Shown: positions 24,733 through 37,440 of the stretch, piece after piece
How positions within the stretch are numbered: the first letter of the stretch is position 1
How the letters are laid out: every line of letters starts with the position of its first letter
DNA from: Halomonas ramblicola
Lineage (GTDB): Bacteria > Pseudomonadota > Gammaproteobacteria > Pseudomonadales > Halomonadaceae
Reading direction: 5' to 3'
NCBI RefSeq assembly: GCF_030409215.1
Contig: NZ_JAUFPL010000028.1
Coordinates: 124,001 to 188,000, forward strand
DNA length: 64,000 bases
Position numbers and translations under genes: made by a program
Notes under the pieces: model-generated
The model's database searches: none
Seen by the model: only the letters and a program-made list of their open reading frames with translations
Told to the model about the DNA's origin: nothing

Positions 24733-25649
24733 CCGCCATCGAGACGCACTGGGTCGTCGGCCCCGGCGCCATCGGCCGGCTCATCGCCCTGCGCCTGGCT
24801 GGTGGCGGAAACCGGGTAGCGCTGGTCGGTCGCCGCACACTGCCCGCACAACAGTGGCTGTTTCCCCCGGAGGGCGCACCGCTCCAGCGGACGGTGGCCT
24901 GTACCACCCTCGACACACCACCGCCCTTCGCGCCGGATATCGTGCACCTGACCACCAAGGCCTATGCCGCCGAGGCGGCTTATGACGCCGTATCCACCGC
25001 CCTGCCCCCGAACACGCCGCTGATGCTGTGGCAGAACGGCTTCGACGTCCAGCCGCGGCTCACCGAGCGCCACCCCGGGCCGGTGCTGTGCGCCACCACC
25101 ACCGAGGGCGCCTACGTGGAGGGCGACGACCGGGTCGTCCATGCCGGCCACGGCGAGACCCTGGTGGGCGCCCTGGACGGCGGCCACGCCGCGCTGGCCC
25201 GGACACTGGCCGGGGTACTGAGGCGCAGCGGCCTGCCATGCCGGGCGGTGGACGATATCCGCACCCGGCTGTGGCACAAGCTCGCCGTCAACGCCGCCAT
25301 CAACCCGCTGGTGGCGCGCCACCGCATCCGCAACGGCGAGCTCCGCGACGACGCCTTCCACCCCGCGGTGGAGGCGATCATCGCGGAGCTGGCGACGATC
25401 CTCGCCGCCGAGGGCATCGCGCCCCCCACAGGCGAAGGCCTCGACGGCTGGCGGGCCCTGGTATGGCGCGTGGTGGAGGCTACCGCCGGCAACCGCGCCT
25501 CCATGCTCCAGGACGTGCTGGCCGGCCGACCCACCGAACACGCGGCGATCCTCGGCCCGCTGCTGGCGGCGGCGAACCGCCATGGCCTGGCGGCACCGCG
25601 ACTTGCCGAACTGCACGCCTGGCTGGCGGATCACGCTGCGCCTTGCTAA
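24729..25649 (+). CDS. Ketopantoate reductase family protein (ApbA/PanE)
   Basis: A 306-residue NADPH-dependent reductase of the PanE family. It has the nucleotide-binding start WVVGPGAIGRLIALRLAGGG (about 8-27), ATTTEGAYVEGDDRVVHAGHGET, and the catalytic lysine region RLWHKLAVNAAINPLVA (K in the family position). It may make pantoate for CoA, but many genomes carry PanE paralogues with other substrates. Translation is coupled to topB through an ATGA overlap, with no pathway partner nearby. Confidence 0.85.
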   Translation: MTAIETHWVVGPGAIGRLIALRLAGGGNRVALVGRRTLPAQQWLFPPEGAPLQRTVACTTLDTPPPFAPDIVHLTTKAYAAEAAYDAVSTALPPNTPLMLWQNGFDVQPRLTERHPGPVLCATTTEGAYVEGDDRVVHAGHGETLVGALDGGHAALARTLAGVLRRSGLPCRAVDDIRTRLWHKLAVNAAINPLVARHRIRNGELRDDAFHPAVEAIIAELATILAAEGIAPPTGEGLDGWRALVWRVVEATAGNRASMLQDVLAGRPTEHAAILGPLLAAANRHGLAAPRLAELHAWLADHAAPC

Positions 25650-25732
25650 CTTGTATAGATCCATAACGACTCGCCCTGCGGCCCCTCCCCACCGGCTTTC
25701 CCCCTGGCCGCAGCGCAAGGACAGGGATCATC

Positions 25733-26302
25733 ATGCCGAGGGGTTCCGCCACCGCCACCCTGGCGGTCTGTCTGGCCATCGCCGCCTGCCCCCTGGCGTC
25801 GGCCGAGGACGCGACGCCGTCCTTCGCCGGCCAGCGGGCCGACCTCATGCACCTCGACAATGGCGTGGTGATCGAAGGACGCGATATCGAGACGCCGGAC
25901 GGCTACACCTCCGGCTTCCGCCTCATCGCCGGCTTCACGCCGGTACGGCTGCCGAGGCTCGACCTGGGCGCCGAGTTCAGCTACCGCGAGAGCGACGAGG
26001 TACCGACCCATCTCGGCGAGCAGAGCCTGCTGCTCGATACCGTGAGCCTGGGCGGCAGCCTGGTGGCCGGCGTCCGCCTCGGTCGGCTGGGGCTCTACGC
26101 CAAGTCCGGCCTGGTGGGCTGGGAAGGCGACGCGGTGATTCCCCGCGACGCCCTCGATTCGGCGGGTACCACCCGGGTCCAGGGCCTGGGCGCCCGACTC
26201 CAGTTCAACCATTTCGTCAGCCGCCTGGTGTTCGAGGAGTACGACGCCCCCGACATGGCGCACCTCAACCTGATCACCGCCTCGGTGCATATTCCCTTCT
26301 AG
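25733..26302 (+). CDS. Small outer-membrane beta-barrel candidate
   Basis: A 189-residue exported protein. The signal peptide is about residues 1-24 (LACPLASA-ED region). The mature part alternates polar and apolar residues in many short strands separated by glycines (SGFRLIAGFTPVR, LDLGAEFSYRES, VSLGGSLVAGVRLG, LGLYAKSGLVGWEGD) and ends in a C-terminal Phe (ASVHIPF), a typical BAM recognition end. That fits an 8-strand barrel. No family recognised. It is flanked by its own terminator hairpin. Confidence 0.7.
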   Translation: MPRGSATATLAVCLAIAACPLASAEDATPSFAGQRADLMHLDNGVVIEGRDIETPDGYTSGFRLIAGFTPVRLPRLDLGAEFSYRESDEVPTHLGEQSLLLDTVSLGGSLVAGVRLGRLGLYAKSGLVGWEGDAVIPRDALDSAGTTRVQGLGARLQFNHFVSRLVFEEYDAPDMAHLNLITASVHIPF

Positions 26303-26361
26303 CTGGACGCTGCAAGCAGATTGCAGGAGGCCAATTTATTGGGCGATGGAGGCGCAGGCCT

Positions 26362-26399
26362 CCCGGCGGTGTTAATCGACGCCCCGTGACACCGCCGGG
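26362..26399. terminator. Hairpin between two convergent genes
   Basis: Perfect 11-bp stem CCCGGCGGTGT/ACACCGCCGGG (26362-26372 and 26389-26399) with a 16-base loop. It lies between the beta-barrel gene and ppc. No T-run follows, so it may act weakly or as an RNA-stabilising structure. Confidence 0.45.
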
Positions 26400-26459
26400 C
26401 GCCTGACGGCGCCAGTCGCGCAACATAGTTGCCCTCCTACGATAATCCTCCCTCTTTGC

Positions 26460-29108
26460 TCAGCCGGTGTTGCGCAGCCCCGCGGCGATGCCCGCCATGG
26501 TCACCATCAGCGCCCGCGACAGGTCGGCGCTGATCGCCCCGTCGGCGTCGCGGTTACGCTGCAGCAGCTCGGCCTGCAGGCCGTGCAGCGGATCGATGTA
26601 GGGGTTGCGCACCGCGATGGCCTGGTAGATCAACGGGGTCTTCTCCAGCAGCTCCTCCTGCTGGAGGATCTGCAGCAGCACCTGGTTCAGGCGCCCGAAA
26701 CGCTCGCGCAGGCGATGGCCCAGCGCCTTGAGCGCCGGCTCGTCCACCAGGCGATGCTCGTAGTAGGCGGCGATGCCCACGTCGGCCTTGGCCAGCAGCA
26801 TCTCCAGCATGTCCAGGTAGGTGCCGAAGAAGGGCCAGCGGTCGCGCATCTCCTGCAGCAGCTCGAGGCCGCCCGGCTCCTCCAGGCGCCGGGCGAAGGC
26901 CTCGCCGCTGCCCAGCCAGGCCGGCAGCATCAGGCGGATCTGGGTCCAGGCGAAGATCCAGGGAATGGCGCGCAGGGTCTCGACGCCGCCGTCCTGGCGA
27001 CGCTTGGTGGGCCGCGAGCCCAGCGGCAGCCGGCCCAGCGAGCCTTCCGGGGTCACCGAGCGGAAGTAGGGCACGAAGTCGGGATCCTCGCGCACCACCC
27101 CCACGTAGGCGCGATGCGCCACTTCGGCCAGGCGATCCATCTCCTCGCGCCAGTGGGGCTCGGGCGACGGTGGCGGCAGCAGGGTCGCCTCCAGCACCGC
27201 ACAGGCATAGATCTCCATGGAGCGCAGGGCGATCTCCGGCTGGCCGAACTTGAAGCGGATCATCTCGCCCTGCTCGGTCACCCGCAGGCTGCCGTTCACC
27301 GAACCCGGCGGCTGGGAGAGGATGGCCGCATGGGCCGGACCGCCGCCACGCCCCACGGTGCCGCCGCGGCCGTGGAAGAGGGTCAGGTCGACGCCGTGGC
27401 GCTCGCACACCTCGACCAGGGTCTCCTGGGCCCGGTACTGGGCCCAGGCGGCGGCCAGCTGGCCGGCGTCCTTGGCCGAGTCGGAGTAGCCGATCATCAC
27501 TTCCTGGCGATCGCCGACCAGGGCCCGGTAGCCGGGCAGCGCCAGCAGGCGGTCGATCACCTCGCCGGCGTGGTTGAGGTCGTCCAGGGTCTCGAACAAC
27601 GGTGCGATGGGCAGGGTCACCTCGCCGCCCACCTCCTTCATCAACAGCGCCACGCTGAGCACGTCGGAGGGCTGGCCGGCCATGGAGATGATGTAGGTCC
27701 CCAGCGCCTCGGCCTCGTCGCTGGCGATCACCCGGAAGGTGTCGATCACCTCCCGGGTTTCCGGCGAGCACTCCCAGCGCCGCGGGATCAGCGGGCGTCG
27801 TGAGGCCAACTCCTCGAGCAGGAAGGCCTGGCGCTGCTCCTCGCTCCAGTCGCGGTAGTGACCGAGTCCCAGGCCGTCGGTGAGCTCCTCCATCACCTGG
27901 GCGTGACGGCCCGCTTCCTGGCGGATATCGAGCTTGGTCAGGGTCACGCCGAACACCGCCACCCGGCGCAGGGTGTCGAGCAGCGCGCCGTTGGCGATGG
28001 TGTCGAGCCCCACGTCACACAACGAGCGGTAGCAGGTCAGCAGCGGCGCATAGAGCTGCTCGCGGCTCTCGATGATCGGGCCGGCGTCGAAGGGCTTGCC
28101 GTCCAGGCACGCCTTGGCCCAGTCGCGGGTCGCCTCGACCCGCGCCACCAGCCGCTTGAGCAGCTCCCGGTAGGGTTCGGCCACGTCGCCCACCTCGGCC
28201 TTGAGCGCGCTGTTGGCCTTCCACATCGAGAGCTCGGCCTTGAGCTGCTCGAGGTCACGCAGGTAGAGGTCGGCGGCCATCCAACGACCCAGCAGCAGCA
28301 CCTCGCGGGTCACCTTGGCGGTGACATTGGGATTGCCGTCGCGATCGCCGCCCATCCAGGAGGCGTAACGAATCGGGGCGGCATCCAGCGGCAGCCGCTC
28401 GCCGGCGGTCTCCAGCAGCAGGTTGTCCAGGTCGCGATGGAAGTCCGGCACCGCCTGCCACAGGGAGTTCTCGATCACCGCGAAGCCCCACTTGGCCTCG
28501 TCCACCGGGGTGGGCCGCTCGTGGCGGATCTCGTCGGTGTGCCAGGCCTGGCTGATCAACTCCTCCAGGCGCCCCTGGGCGCGGGCGCCGCGCTCCGGAT
28601 AGTCGGCGGAGGACTCGATGGCGGTGAGGCAGTCGTCGATGCCGTCGTACTTCTGGATCAGGGTGCGGCGGATGACCTCGGTGGGGTGGGCGGTGAGCAC
28701 CAGTTCGACGCGCATGGCGTCGAGCGTCTCCACCAGCTTGCGCGGGCTGTTGCCGGCCCGGCGGGCCCGCTCCAGCAGCTCGGCGAGCACCGGCTGGCTA
28801 CCCGGCCGGTAGTCCTCCACCCGGCGGAAGCGCGCCCGGTAGTGCTGCTCGGCGATGTTGGCCAGGTTGAGGAACTGGTTGAAGGCGCGGGTCACCGGCA
28901 GCAGGTCGCGGTCGGGCAGGCGGCGCAGGTAGTCGATCAGCTCGCGCTGCCCCTGGTCGTCGCCCTGGCGGCCGCGCTTGGCGAAGCCGCGGATGGCCTC
29001 GATCTTGTCGACGAAGCCAACCCCCAGGTCGTCGGCGATGGTGCGCCCCAGGCTGTCGCCCAGGATGCGGACGTTGTCACGCAGGGACTCGTGCAGGTCG
29101 TGGCTCAT
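26460..29108 (-). CDS. ppc: Phosphoenolpyruvate carboxylase
   Basis: An 882-residue enzyme that converts PEP and bicarbonate to oxaloacetate, refilling the TCA cycle. Catalytic histidine is in VLTAHPTEVIRRTL, the second signature is GYSDSAKDAGQLAAAW, and the glycine loop is FHGRGGTVGRGGGPAHAAILSQPPG. The C-terminus ends in RNTG as in other bacterial enzymes, where it contributes to the allosteric aspartate site. The start codon overlaps the mazG stop (ATGA), so ppc is the last gene of a relA-mazG-ppc transcript. Confidence 0.98.
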   Translation of the reverse strand: MSHDLHESLRDNVRILGDSLGRTIADDLGVGFVDKIEAIRGFAKRGRQGDDQGQRELIDYLRRLPDRDLLPVTRAFNQFLNLANIAEQHYRARFRRVEDYRPGSQPVLAELLERARRAGNSPRKLVETLDAMRVELVLTAHPTEVIRRTLIQKYDGIDDCLTAIESSADYPERGARAQGRLEELISQAWHTDEIRHERPTPVDEAKWGFAVIENSLWQAVPDFHRDLDNLLLETAGERLPLDAAPIRYASWMGGDRDGNPNVTAKVTREVLLLGRWMAADLYLRDLEQLKAELSMWKANSALKAEVGDVAEPYRELLKRLVARVEATRDWAKACLDGKPFDAGPIIESREQLYAPLLTCYRSLCDVGLDTIANGALLDTLRRVAVFGVTLTKLDIRQEAGRHAQVMEELTDGLGLGHYRDWSEEQRQAFLLEELASRRPLIPRRWECSPETREVIDTFRVIASDEAEALGTYIISMAGQPSDVLSVALLMKEVGGEVTLPIAPLFETLDDLNHAGEVIDRLLALPGYRALVGDRQEVMIGYSDSAKDAGQLAAAWAQYRAQETLVEVCERHGVDLTLFHGRGGTVGRGGGPAHAAILSQPPGSVNGSLRVTEQGEMIRFKFGQPEIALRSMEIYACAVLEATLLPPPSPEPHWREEMDRLAEVAHRAYVGVVREDPDFVPYFRSVTPEGSLGRLPLGSRPTKRRQDGGVETLRAIPWIFAWTQIRLMLPAWLGSGEAFARRLEEPGGLELLQEMRDRWPFFGTYLDMLEMLLAKADVGIAAYYEHRLVDEPALKALGHRLRERFGRLNQVLLQILQQEELLEKTPLIYQAIAVRNPYIDPLHGLQAELLQRNRDADGAISADLSRALMVTMAGIAAGLRNTG

Positions 29109-30001
29109 GGCCGCGTCTCTCCGGATGTGGTGGGACAGTCGGTCGTCTCGTGGCGCTTGGCGGCCTGCCAGTGGCGTTCCATGGCGTCGAGGCCGGCCTC
29201 GGCGGGCGCCACGCCCTCGTCGGCCAGGGCCGCCTCCACGTGGCGGAAACGTCGCTCGAACTTGGCGTTGGTGGCACGCAGGCACTGTTCGGGGTCGGCC
29301 TTGAGGGTCCGCGCCAGGTTGCTCACCGCGAACAGCAGGTCGCCGACCTCGCTGGCGGCGTGGTCGCGATCACCGCCCGCCAGGGCGTCCTCCACCTCGT
29401 CGAGCTCCTCGCGGATCTTGGCGATCACGCCGCGCGAGTCGGGCCAGTCGAAGCCGACCCGGGCGGCGCGCTTGGAGAGCTTGGCCGCCCTCGACAGCGC
29501 CGGCAGGGTGCGCGGCACATCATCCAGAACCGACGCCGCGGCGACGTCGAGCACCGAGGCCGCCTCGCCCTCCCCGGCCCGCGCCTCGCGCTCCTCGGCC
29601 TTGATCGCCTCCCAGCGGGAGTTGACCAGGCGCGCCTCGACCTCCTCGGCGCTGACCCCGGCCGGCCGCCGCGAGGCCAGGGTACCGTCGGGGAAGACGT
29701 GGGGATGGCGGCGCAGCATCTTGGCGGTCAGGGTGTGGACCACGTCGTGGAAGTCGAAGCGCCCCTCCTCGGCGGCGAACTGGCCGTAGTAGACCACCTG
29801 GAACAGCAGGTCGCCGAGCTCGCCGGGCAGCTCGTCGAAGTCACGCCGCTCGATGGCATCGGCCACCTCGTAGGCCTCCTCCAGGGTATGGGGCACGATG
29901 GAGTCCCAGTCCTGCTCGAGGTCCCAGGGACAGCCCTGGTCGGGATCGCGCAGCACCGCCATCAGGGTCAGCAGGTCGTCGAGATCGTGGCGTTCGCTCA
30001 T
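29105..30001 (-). CDS. mazG: Nucleoside triphosphate pyrophosphohydrolase MazG
   Basis: A 298-residue NTP pyrophosphatase with two tandem MazG domains. The first carries GCPWDLEQDWDSIVPHTLEEAYEVADAI and ELGDLLFQVVYY; the second carries KIREELDEVEDAL and SEVGDLLFAVSNLAR. E. coli MazG hydrolyses (d)NTPs and lowers ppGpp. Here it overlaps relA upstream and ppc downstream by 4 bases each, which keeps alarmone synthesis and turnover in one operon. Confidence 0.96.
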   Translation of the reverse strand: MSERHDLDDLLTLMAVLRDPDQGCPWDLEQDWDSIVPHTLEEAYEVADAIERRDFDELPGELGDLLFQVVYYGQFAAEEGRFDFHDVVHTLTAKMLRRHPHVFPDGTLASRRPAGVSAEEVEARLVNSRWEAIKAEEREARAGEGEAASVLDVAAASVLDDVPRTLPALSRAAKLSKRAARVGFDWPDSRGVIAKIREELDEVEDALAGGDRDHAASEVGDLLFAVSNLARTLKADPEQCLRATNAKFERRFRHVEAALADEGVAPAEAGLDAMERHWQAAKRHETTDCPTTSGETRP

Positions 30002-32274
30002 GCGGGCCTCCCCTTGCGCTTGCCGGGCTTGCCTCCGCTGCGCAGGCGGTGCACCTCGATGACGTTGGGCAGCTGCTGGATCCGCGAGAACAGCCGGCCC
30101 AGGGTCTCCAGGCCGTCCACCTCCAGGGTGATGGTCAGGCGCGCGATGCCGTCGTCGCTGTCGGTGTGGGTGTTGACCGCCAGGACGTTGACCTTCTCGT
30201 TGCCCAGCACCCCGGTGACGTCGCGCAGCAGGCCGGAGCGGTCCCAGGCCTGGATCTCGATGTCCACCGGGTACTGGGTGCGGGCGCGCTCGCCCCACTC
30301 CACCTCGATGATGCGCTGGGGCTCCTCCAGGCGTAGCTGGAGGATGTTGGGGCAGTCCTGGCGGTGCACGGTGACGCCGCGCCCCTGGGTGATGAAGCCG
30401 ACGATGGGCTCGCCGGGCACCGGGTGGCAGCAGTTGGCCATGCTGGTCTTGAGGTTGCCCACGCCGAGCACGGTGATGTCGCTCTGGCCGGCCTTGCCGG
30501 GGCCCTTGCGCGGCTTGGCCAGCAGGCGGTCGAGCTGCTCCTGGTCGTCGGACTCGCCGAACAGCTGCTGGGCCTGGTGTAGCACCTGGCCGATGCGCAG
30601 GTCGCCGGCGCCGAGCGCCGCGTACATGTCGTCGGGCGTGACGTAGTTGACCTTGTGCGCCAGGGTCTCGAGGTCCATATCCTCGAGATCGAGGCGCCGC
30701 ATCTCGCGCTCGAAGAGCGCACGGCCCTCCTCGAGATTCTGGTCGCGGGCCTGGTGCTTGAACCACGCCTGGATCTTGGAGCGGGCCCGGGAGGTGCGCA
30801 CATAGCCCAGGCTGGGGTTGAGCCAGTCGCGGCTGGGACCGCCCTTGCTGGCGGTGAGGATCTCCACCTGCTGGCCGGTCCGGAGCTTGTAGGTAAGCGG
30901 CACGATGCGCCCGTTGACCTTGGCGCCGCGGCAGCGGTGGCCCACCTCGGTGTGCACCCGGTAGGCGAAGTCGATGGGCGTGGCCACCCGCGGCAGGTCG
31001 ATGACGTGCCCGTCGGGCGTGAAGACGTAGATGCGGTCCGGCGCCACGTCGCTGGACAGGCCCTCGCGCAGGTCGCCGAAGTCGCCGACCTCCTCCTGCC
31101 ACTCGAGCACCTGGCGCAGCCAGGCGATCTTCTCCTCGTAGCTGGTGCTCTTGGCCTTGGTGTCGTGGCCCTTGTAGCGCCAGTGGGCGCAGACCCCGAG
31201 CTCGGCCTCCTCGTGCATGGCGAAGGTGCGGATCTGGATCTCCAACACCTTGTTCTCGGGGCCGATCACCGCGGTGTGCAGCGACTGGTAGCCGTTCTTC
31301 TTGGGATTGGCGATGTAGTCGTCGAACTCGTGGGGCACGTGATGCCAGCGCGAGTGGACCAGCCCCAGCACGGTGTAGCAGTCGGCCACCTCGGGCACCA
31401 GGATGCGCACCGCGCGGATGTCGTGGACCTGTGAGAAGTCGATGCGCTTGCGCTTCATCTTCCGCCAGATCGAGTAGATGTGCTTGGCCCGGCCGTCCAC
31501 CTCGTAGCGGGTGATGCCCTGGGCCTCGAGCAGCCCCTCGAGGGTGGTGACCACGTCGGTGATGTAGCGGTCGCGGTCGACGCGCTTCTCGGCCAGTTGG
31601 CGGGCGATGGCCTTGTAGTCGTCCTCGTGGAGGTAGCGGAAGGAGAGATCCTCGAGCTCCCACTTGAGGTGGCCGATGCCCAGCCGATGGGCCAGGGGCG
31701 CATAGATGTCGAACACCTCGCGGGCCACCCGCATCTGCTTCTCGCGCGGCACGTCCTTGACCTGGCGCAGAGCGCAGGTGCGCTCACTGATCTTGATCAG
31801 GGCGACGCGCACGTCGTCGATCATGTTGACCAGCATCTTGCGCAGGTTGTCCTGCTGGTCGTGCTGGCCCATGTCATGGCTGGGCAGTTGGGTGGCGCTG
31901 ATCGCCGCCATCTGCAGCACGCCGTCGATCAGCCGGGCGACCTCGTCGCCGAACTGCTTGGCGATCGCCTCGAGGCCGATGAGCCCCTCGCGGACGGCGC
32001 GGTAGAGGACGGCGGCCTCCAGCGCCGCCTGGTCGAGCTTGAGCTCGCCGAGGATGTCGGCCATCTCCAGCCCCATGCGGAAGCTCGAGCCGTTCTCGAG
32101 CCAGCGACGATGGGGGCGTCCGGATTCCCGTTCGAGCCCTTCGGCGAGCCGGCAGGCCTCGCGCAGCTCGTCCGCATCGCGCAGCTTGACGTCCTCCTGC
32201 AGCCGGGAGAGCCACAGGTCGATATCGACGCGCCCCGTCTCGGTGAGGGGCTGCTCTTCACGGACCTTAACCAT
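29998..32274 (-). CDS. relA: (p)ppGpp synthetase RelA
   Basis: A 758-residue ribosome-linked ppGpp synthetase. The N-terminal HD-like domain (about 50-205) lacks the HD catalytic residues, as usual for RelA: where SpoT has HD the sequence reads AAVLYRAVREG. The synthetase domain (about 250-365) has RIDFSQVHDIRAVRILV and PKKNGYQSLHTAV. TGS (about 420-480, IYVFTPDGHVIDLP), helical/zinc-finger regions and the C-terminal ACT domain follow. The rlmD stop overlaps its start by 8 bases. Gene order matches Pseudomonas. Confidence 0.97.
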   Translation of the reverse strand: MVKVREEQPLTETGRVDIDLWLSRLQEDVKLRDADELREACRLAEGLERESGRPHRRWLENGSSFRMGLEMADILGELKLDQAALEAAVLYRAVREGLIGLEAIAKQFGDEVARLIDGVLQMAAISATQLPSHDMGQHDQQDNLRKMLVNMIDDVRVALIKISERTCALRQVKDVPREKQMRVAREVFDIYAPLAHRLGIGHLKWELEDLSFRYLHEDDYKAIARQLAEKRVDRDRYITDVVTTLEGLLEAQGITRYEVDGRAKHIYSIWRKMKRKRIDFSQVHDIRAVRILVPEVADCYTVLGLVHSRWHHVPHEFDDYIANPKKNGYQSLHTAVIGPENKVLEIQIRTFAMHEEAELGVCAHWRYKGHDTKAKSTSYEEKIAWLRQVLEWQEEVGDFGDLREGLSSDVAPDRIYVFTPDGHVIDLPRVATPIDFAYRVHTEVGHRCRGAKVNGRIVPLTYKLRTGQQVEILTASKGGPSRDWLNPSLGYVRTSRARSKIQAWFKHQARDQNLEEGRALFEREMRRLDLEDMDLETLAHKVNYVTPDDMYAALGAGDLRIGQVLHQAQQLFGESDDQEQLDRLLAKPRKGPGKAGQSDITVLGVGNLKTSMANCCHPVPGEPIVGFITQGRGVTVHRQDCPNILQLRLEEPQRIIEVEWGERARTQYPVDIEIQAWDRSGLLRDVTGVLGNEKVNVLAVNTHTDSDDGIARLTITLEVDGLETLGRLFSRIQQLPNVIEVHRLRSGGKPGKRKGRPA

Positions 32275-33700
32275 CGGATGATGCTCCTTGCCGCTGCCGT
32301 CGCGTCCGCGGATGTTCGAACAGCAGCATCGATTCCAGGTGAGAGGTATGCACGAACATGTCGGCCATGGCGCAGCGCGCCAGGCGGTAGCCGCCATGCA
32401 CGAGGCGTGCCGCATCCCGGGCCAGGGTGGCCGGATCGCAGGAGACGTAGAGCACCCTCGGCACCGGCGCTTCGACCAGGGCCTGGACCGCCGCCTCGGC
32501 GCCGTCGCGGGGCGGGTCCAGCAGCAGGGTGTCGGGCCGCTGCTCGGCGAGCAACTCGGCCACCGCTGCCGCCTGCCCCAGGTCGGCCTGGCGGGCCGCC
32601 ACCGCGAGGCCATTGCGCCGGGCATTGTCGGCGAGCCGCTCGACCATGGCCGGGCTGCCCTCCACCGCCACGACCCGCGCAGTGGTAGACGCCAACGGCA
32701 GGCTGAAGTTGCCGATTCCGGCGAAGAGATCCAGCACCCGTTCGCCGGCGAGGCCCTCGAGCCAGGCCAGGGCGGTGGCCACCATGCGCCGGTTGACCTC
32801 GCCGTTGGCCTGCAGGAAGTCGCCGGGGACGAAGCCCAGGGCGATATCGCCGGCGGCCCCCGGCACGCGACAGCTCAGCGTCGGCGCCTCGGTGAGCCAC
32901 TCGAGGTTCGGCGACTCGCGCCCGGCGAGGCATGCCAGGTACAGGCCCTGCTCGGCGGCGAAGTCGCACCAGCGTTGGGCATCGCCGGCGTGTTCGCGCA
33001 GCTGGCGCACCACCAGTACCACCCCCTGGTCGCTGTCGAGCAGTTCCAGGTGACCGACATGGCGTGGCGCCTCCAGGCAAGCCAGGTGACGGCGCAGCGG
33101 CGCCAGCAGCGCCTCCAGGGCCGGCACCAGGATGGGGCAGCGGTCGAGATCCACCAAGCGGTGGCTGTGGCGGGCTCGGAAACCGAGATGGAGGGCGCCC
33201 TCGGCGTCCACCTTGACGCCCAGCCGGGCGCGGCGCCGGTAGCCCTCCGCGGCCCCGGCCAGCAGCTCCGGCTCCCCCGGGACCTCGAGCCCCTGGCGGG
33301 CCAGCAGCTCGAGGAGCACCGTCTGCTTGTGGCGCCGCTGGGCGGGCACGGCCAGGTGCTGGAGGTCACAGCCGCCGCAACGCGCGAAGTGGGGACAGGG
33401 TGGCTCGACGCGTTCGGCGACCGGTGCGAGGAGCTCGCGCACATGCCCCTCGTCGAAGCGCTGGCGGGTGCGATGCACCGCCACCGCGACGCGCTCGCCG
33501 GGCAGCGCCCCCTCGACGAACAGCGTCTTGCCGGTCGCCTCCCGGACCAGGCCGCGGCCGTCGTGGGCCAGGCGCTCGATGACCACCGGCCCCTCCTCCT
33601 CGTGGGGCCGCGGACGGGGGGCGCCGCCCTGTGGCGACTGGCGACCCTGCAGGCCGGAGACGCCCGACCGCTCGCGGCGCGGGCGGCGCTTGCCGAGCAT
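32267..33700 (-). CDS. rlmD: 23S rRNA (uracil-1939-C5)-methyltransferase RlmD
   Basis: A 477-residue SAM-dependent RNA methyltransferase. The TRAM domain (about 38-95) precedes the iron-sulphur cysteines in CPHFARCGGCDLQH plus the later DRCPI. The methyltransferase core has LDLFAGIGNFSLPLA for SAM binding, LLLDPPRDGAE, and the catalytic cysteine in YVSCDPATLARD. ATG 33700 is chosen since GAGG lies 5 bases in front; a GTG at 33706 is possible. It is cotranscribed after cysM and overlaps relA. Confidence 0.95.
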   Translation of the reverse strand: MLGKRRPRRERSGVSGLQGRQSPQGGAPRPRPHEEEGPVVIERLAHDGRGLVREATGKTLFVEGALPGERVAVAVHRTRQRFDEGHVRELLAPVAERVEPPCPHFARCGGCDLQHLAVPAQRRHKQTVLLELLARQGLEVPGEPELLAGAAEGYRRRARLGVKVDAEGALHLGFRARHSHRLVDLDRCPILVPALEALLAPLRRHLACLEAPRHVGHLELLDSDQGVVLVVRQLREHAGDAQRWCDFAAEQGLYLACLAGRESPNLEWLTEAPTLSCRVPGAAGDIALGFVPGDFLQANGEVNRRMVATALAWLEGLAGERVLDLFAGIGNFSLPLASTTARVVAVEGSPAMVERLADNARRNGLAVAARQADLGQAAAVAELLAEQRPDTLLLDPPRDGAEAAVQALVEAPVPRVLYVSCDPATLARDAARLVHGGYRLARCAMADMFVHTSHLESMLLFEHPRTRRQRQGASSDG

Positions 33701-33707
33701 CGCCACC

Positions 33708-34604
33708 TCAGGCCTCCCCGTCGAACAGGCCGGTGGAGAGGTAGCGGTCGCCGCGATCGCAGACGATGAACACGATCACCGCGTTCTCGACCTCCGCGGC
33801 GACGCGCAGGGCGCCGGCCAGGGCCCCGCCGGAACTGACCCCGGCCAGGATGCCCTCCTCCCGCGCCAGGCGGCGCATGTGCTCCTCGGCCTCGTGCTGG
33901 CCGATGTCCAGCACGCGATCGACCCGCGAGGCATCGTAGATGCGCGGCAGGTATTCCCGCGGCCAGCGGCGGATGCCGGCGATGCTCGCCCCGTCCTCGG
34001 GCTGCAGGCCGACGATCTGCACCTCGGGATTGCGCTCCTTGAGCGCGCGGGACACCCCCATGATGGTGCCGGTGGTGCCCATGGAGCTGACGAAGTGGGT
34101 GATGGTACCGCCGGTCTGCTCCCAGAGCTCCGGGCCCGTGCCGCGATAGTGGGACAAGGGGTTGTCGGGGTTGGCGAACTGGTCGAGCCGCTTGCCCTCG
34201 CCGCGGGCGATCATCGTCTCGGCGACGTCACGGGCCTCTTCCATGCCGCCCGCCTTGCTGACCGTGACCAGCCGGGCGCCGTAGGCGGCCATGGCCTGCT
34301 TGCGCTCCTCCGAGGCGCTCTCCGGCATGATCAGTACCATGCGATAGCCCTTGATGGCGGCGGCCATGGCCAGCGCGATGCCGGTGTTGCCCGAGGTGGC
34401 CTCCACCAGGGTGTCGCCGGGCACGAGATCGCCGCGCGCCTCGGCCTGCTCGAGCATGGAGAGCGCCGGGCGATCCTTCACCGAGCCAGCCGGATTGTTG
34501 CCCTCCAGCTTGGCCAGCAGGACGTTGTTGCGGCCGGCGGTGACGCGTTTGAGGCGGACCAGCGGCGTGTGGCCGACCACCTCCTCGATGGTGGGAAAAT
34601 GCAT
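33708..34604 (-). CDS. cysM: Cysteine synthase B (O-acetylserine sulfhydrylase)
   Basis: A 298-residue PLP enzyme that makes cysteine from O-acetylserine and sulphide or thiosulphate. The PLP lysine is in EGNNPAGSVKDRPAL, the substrate loop is EATSGNTGIALA, and the phosphate-binding glycines are in SSMGTTGTIMGVS. The LEGNNPAGSVKDRPA form and length indicate CysM rather than CysK. It is divergent from barA, the same neighbour as in Pseudomonas. Confidence 0.96.
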   Translation of the reverse strand: MHFPTIEEVVGHTPLVRLKRVTAGRNNVLLAKLEGNNPAGSVKDRPALSMLEQAEARGDLVPGDTLVEATSGNTGIALAMAAAIKGYRMVLIMPESASEERKQAMAAYGARLVTVSKAGGMEEARDVAETMIARGEGKRLDQFANPDNPLSHYRGTGPELWEQTGGTITHFVSSMGTTGTIMGVSRALKERNPEVQIVGLQPEDGASIAGIRRWPREYLPRIYDASRVDRVLDIGQHEAEEHMRRLAREEGILAGVSSGGALAGALRVAAEVENAVIVFIVCDRGDRYLSTGLFDGEA

Positions 34605-34719
34605 GCAAGCATCCTAGTGCCAAGGTGTTTTCGCCATTATATCCATGCCACCGCAGGGTGGACAGGCATCCCCGATGGCTGTGTCATACTGGGGCCAGAT
34701 ACGCCGCACGAGCCCGCCG

Positions 34720-37440
<2,721 letters not shown>

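Noticed and set aside
26583-27803. Long plus-strand frames antisense to ppc
   Set aside because: ppc is complete and canonical; the frames show no domain or ribosome site.
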